Assembly (NCBI GenBank): GCA_021018815.1
Contig: JAITYX010000021.1
Span: 4,617,001-4,681,000, forward strand
Direction of reading: 5' to 3'
DNA from: Talinum fruticosum
Taxonomy: Eukaryota > Streptophyta > Magnoliopsida > Caryophyllales > Talinaceae
Length of the DNA stretch: 64,000 nt
Part shown: one piece after another, positions 61,205 through 64,000 of the stretch
Layout: every line of letters starts with the position of its first letter
Position numbering within the stretch: the stretch's first letter is position 1
Translations under genes and position numbers: made by a program
Notes under the pieces: generated by a model
Told to the model about the DNA's origin: nothing
The model's input: only the letters and a program-made list of their open reading frames with translations
Databases searched by the model: none

Positions 61205-61945
61205 CACCCCCTCTCAACACACACATACTATATATATATATAGTATATGTGTGTGTGTGTGAACAAAAGGACTATTCACATCAGCACATCCAAAATAGAA
61301 CCTATCCACAAAACCTATGACATTAAACGAAGATACTTGGCACAATATTGCCCGAAGTTTACTCCTATCTATACATTGTGATAATGAGGTTAACAACCTT
61401 GTTTGCTATTCCAGGTATCAAGAATTGATGAAAGAAAGTTCAAGATTGCCATTATTTGACTTGAGAAAGCTAAACGCTTCCCTGCCTGTTCCTTCTGTGC
61501 CAAAATCTTCTATTCAAGTGCTTGTCATAGGTGCAAGAGATGATTTCATAGTGGTACAATCTTCTTCCTATATGCTAGCCCTTTTTGTTTTTCCCCATTT
61601 GGGTGGGGGGAGGGGAGCTTCTAAATGCTACCCATTTGATCACCCATTATTACAGCGGCTTGGTTGTTTTTATTTATGATTTACTTCTAAATTAAATGCT
61701 TGTGCCCCTTATTTAATTTCTACTTGGATTATTGTGTTTCTATACCTCTGCATTCTTCCATCTTTTTAAGTTTTAATGTGGGGTAAATAATATCATTCGT
61801 AGGATGCTGAAGGACTCAATGAAACGGGAGGTTCTATGGCGTGTCACCAGTCTGCGTGGAAGGGATAGCGCATGACATGATGCTGGATTGTTCATGGGAG
61901 AAAGGTGCCAATGTTATTCTTTCTTGGTTAAATACTACTACTTGA
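57686..61945 (+). CDS. Plastid-type alpha/beta hydrolase with a frame break in the last exon
   Basis: Exons are 57686-58042, 58760-58804, 58949-59078, 59427-59493, 59586-59634, 60730-60827, 61415-61553 and 61803-61945. The first seven give 295 residues in one frame with GT-AG introns. The N-terminus (MAAIVCFPSYSLSSTSHPTE) looks like a plastid transit peptide. The fold is clear: PPLVFVHGSFHAAWCWAEHW (oxyanion region), LLGHSFGGLIVQYY (nucleophile Ser) and VIGARDDFIV (acid Asp). In the last exon the frame reads DAEGLNETG and then breaks at ACGGGAGG (about 61830). One missing base shifts the frame and gives a stop at 61866-61868. The other frame continues FYGVSPVCVEGIAHDMMLD, holding the catalytic His, and ends at 61943-61945. 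As given, the protein would be about 316 residues and lack His. The substrate is unknown. Confidence 0.8.
58055..58089. repeat. (CT)n microsatellite beside an exon 1 donor
   Basis: A perfect CT run begins 13 bases into intron 1 of the hydrolase gene, right after the weak donor AG/GTCCCT. Confidence 0.9.
61154..61260. repeat. Compound CA/TA microsatellite with a palindrome
   Basis: A CA run (about 61153-61186) passes into a TA run (to about 61204), then a spacer. After it, ACACACATACTATATATATA faces its near-exact complement ending GTATATGTGTGTGTGTGT, a hairpin-forming inverted repeat. It lies in intron 6 of the hydrolase gene. Confidence 0.9.
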
Positions 61946-63060
61946 GAGAAGGAGCCTGCAACTTATGTGCTATTATCATGGGAGGAATCACCAGCTAAAT
62001 TGTATTTGTAGTGATCAGATTGCCATGAGATTAGATTGTAGGTTGTTCCTTGTTCTAGGTCAGGTGCTACTTTGAGGCCTTACTGTGATTCCAAATAATT
62101 TGTAATTCAGATCTGTTTTGTAGTGTGATCTGCAAATTCTAGTGTTCATCACATAGCAGCAATTCTTCGACGCTGCTTGTGGTTTGGCTCGGCAAAATGT
62201 TCTCTTCAGTAATGTCCTTCAGACACTTGCCTATATTTGTGCTTTTTTTGGTTCAATCGAGATGAATAAAGCCGTTCTAGGCAAGCTTTCAATCCAGGTG
62301 TTTAGTTACAATTTCGAGATACTTCTTAGTTAGGATAACTAACACCCATTGACATACTTGTCCATATGGGGTTAAAAATGAAAACACAGTCTGGGGTTGT
62401 GGATGTCAATTTTATTTTTTCAATTAAATTAATTGGCATTCACATAAATATTGTATGTATAAATTTTACATTAACAAAATGTCAAATATGCATTCTAACA
62501 AGAGATTCTTATATTGTAATCTTGGGAGTATCGAACATGGTGTTCCCAATCAGAATTTGCATGGTCATCCATTGACATGGTTATCCAAAAATATTAGCAT
62601 AATTTGCCAAAACAGATAAAAATGGAGAAGAAAAAATATAAACAAAAGAACGCGCACATATATATATATATAATAAAAAGAAAAATTTTAACAAGAAATA
62701 GATTGTGAATCAAATATATTCTAAACTTATAACATCATTGTCACTTGATCAGTATCATATATATATATATATATATATAAAATTTAAAGAAACATTTCTA
62801 ATTACTGATTGTATAATTTAAAAATTATTATTTTAAAAAGTTATATAATTTTTAAACTTATAATTAATTTTTACTGTTATAAATTAATTAAAAATAATAA
62901 AATTAAAAAATTAACTAATTATAAAAATAAATTAATTAATATCCTTAAATATAACCTTAATATTAATGAAAAAATGAGAATAGGGTCGTACCATCTTCTT
63001 CAAGTTCCACCTCCCATCAATCCATCCGGAAGTGGGTGAAAAAAAACGCTAAAGCCACCA
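61946..63060. other. 3' flank and AT-rich spacer
   Basis: 3' UTR of the hydrolase; a polyadenylation-like AATAAA is near 62264. Then AT-rich DNA with short TA repeats at about 62660-62672 and 62756-62778. No gene seen. Confidence 0.45.
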
Positions 63061-63327
63061 ATCATTATGGGCCCATGGGCCAAGAATTCTACATGGGCCT
63101 CCGGGTTCATTATGAAAAATTATACGGGCCCAAGCCCAATTAAGAAGAACAATAAATCTGAGCCGTCCATCTCTAGGGCAAACCACCCCTCCCTATCTTT
63201 CTGCCTCTTTTAAACCCTAACTTCCGCCTTTCTATCCCCCTCTGTTCGCTCACTTTGCTGCAGCTGTAACCCCTTTAGGGTTTTCTCTCTCCTCCCTTCC
63301 CCCAGATCGAAGTCCCTGCGGCTTCTG
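63061..63327 (+). promoter_or_regulatory. Promoter and leader exon of a housekeeping-type gene running off the right edge
   Basis: Site II-type TGGGCC words lie at 63068-63073, 63076-63081 and 63094-63099, with more GGGCCC/AAGCCCAA nearby. A telo-box AAACCCTAA is at 63212-63220. The combination of site II and telo-box is characteristic of plant ribosomal-protein and other translation-related genes. A CT-rich leader follows and ends at a donor CTTCTG/GTACGT (63327/63328), so the first exon looks non-coding with a 5' UTR intron. Confidence 0.65.
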
Positions 63328-64000
63328 GTACGTATTATCACTCCATGGCTCTTCTCCAATCACTTGTTCTTCATTTGGGTCTCATCCTATTTCTCTTATA
63401 ATTCTCTATACCTGAGCATTTTGTGCTTCGTTGAAGCTGTTAGTGATTATTTCTCTCTCTATTTTGCGTTCTTTTGTGAGAAAAATCAGGATAATATACA
63501 ATACAAAACCCGAAATAGTTTTGATATTTGAGTTTCGCCTTCCTGAATAAGGTTTATGATGCTATTTGCGTGATGAATTTTGTAGACCTCTATTGAAAGA
63601 TTGCATCTTTTGCGACTCAATTCTCTATGCTTGACCTTTTTTGTGCTTGACGTTTTTTGAATTGGGCGTTAACATTTTCCGCTGTTAGGTTTATTTCAAC
63701 CCATTTCGTTTGTATTCAGTTAGAATCAACAGTCATCCTCTTTTTTTTTTGTATAACTTCTATGTGAATTTTTCATCTTTCACATTCAGGGATAGTTATT
63801 GCTATAGAACTTGAATCATATAATCCTTGTTTGCTCACCAATTTCATCATTTCATCATTGGTTGCTTACCAATTTAGTTTTGCCGTGATTAAAAATGTGA
63901 GTGTTATGGTGTATTGTTCACAATCCTTCTGAGCTCTTTGAACCATGTTTTTGTCAATCCCTTGGTTCAATTTGCGTGAGATTTGAGCTGAAGTGTAAAT
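63328..64000 (+). other. Probable 5' UTR intron
   Basis: T-rich sequence after the donor at 63328, with no start codon in a coding-like frame. The coding part of the gene is presumably beyond the window, so its product cannot be told. Confidence 0.45.

Noticed and set aside
1..64000. CRISPR arrays, operons, tRNA/rRNA genes, prophage or biosynthetic cluster
   Set aside because: None seen. The tandem repeats are short, unspaced or part of transposons, and the genes are unrelated single plant loci.

Overview
This window is nuclear DNA from a flowering plant, almost certainly a eudicot. The genes are intron-rich and AT-rich spacers separate them. Three genes encode a Rubisco small subunit with a chloroplast transit peptide. 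The transposable elements are typical plant families: an L1-type LINE with an RNase H domain, hAT, Harbinger-like and Mutator-like insertions, and a probable Ty3/gypsy solo LTR. No operon, CRISPR array, tRNA or rRNA was seen. I did not find a new multi-gene system; the unusual items are structural (splicing, gene conversion, frameshifts, transposons).

Layout. 1-2.1 kb: the first two coding exons of a P5A-type ATPase (PDR2/MIA-like, minus strand), running off the left edge. 5.7-18.3 kb: three Rubisco small-subunit genes in the same orientation (plus strand). The first is separated from the other two by a decayed 4.9-kb LINE and a 747-bp hAT element. 20.2-24.4 kb: a nine-exon protein-prenyltransferase alpha-subunit-repeat gene (minus), with a probable solo LTR about 0.5 kb upstream of its ATG. 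30.2-31.1 kb: a small plant-specific gene of unknown function (minus) whose last exon has two one-base frame breaks. 32.8-37.5 kb: two large hAT insertions with perfect 8-bp target duplications; one keeps a transposase C-terminal fragment. 38.3-42.9 kb: an eight-exon alpha/beta hydrolase of the monoacylglycerol lipase / caffeoylshikimate esterase type (plus) with a GC-AG intron. 45.1-47.9 kb: ABA4, needed for neoxanthin synthesis (plus). 49.8-55.4 kb: a ten-exon multi-pass membrane protein (minus) with a clear U12-type AT-AC intron that carries a small hAT MITE. 55.8-56.8 kb: a Harbinger-like MITE filled by a huge ATT/AAT microsatellite. 57.7-61.9 kb: a second, plastid-type alpha/beta hydrolase (plus) with a frame break just before its catalytic histidine. 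63.1-64 kb: a promoter with telo-box and site II elements and a leader exon of a gene that continues off the right edge.

The genes do not form a pathway. Several products are predicted for the plastid (Rubisco small subunit, ABA4, the second hydrolase), but this is common in plants and I read nothing into it. All exon coordinates were set by eye from splice sites and reading-frame continuity. Family names come from remembered motifs; no search was run.
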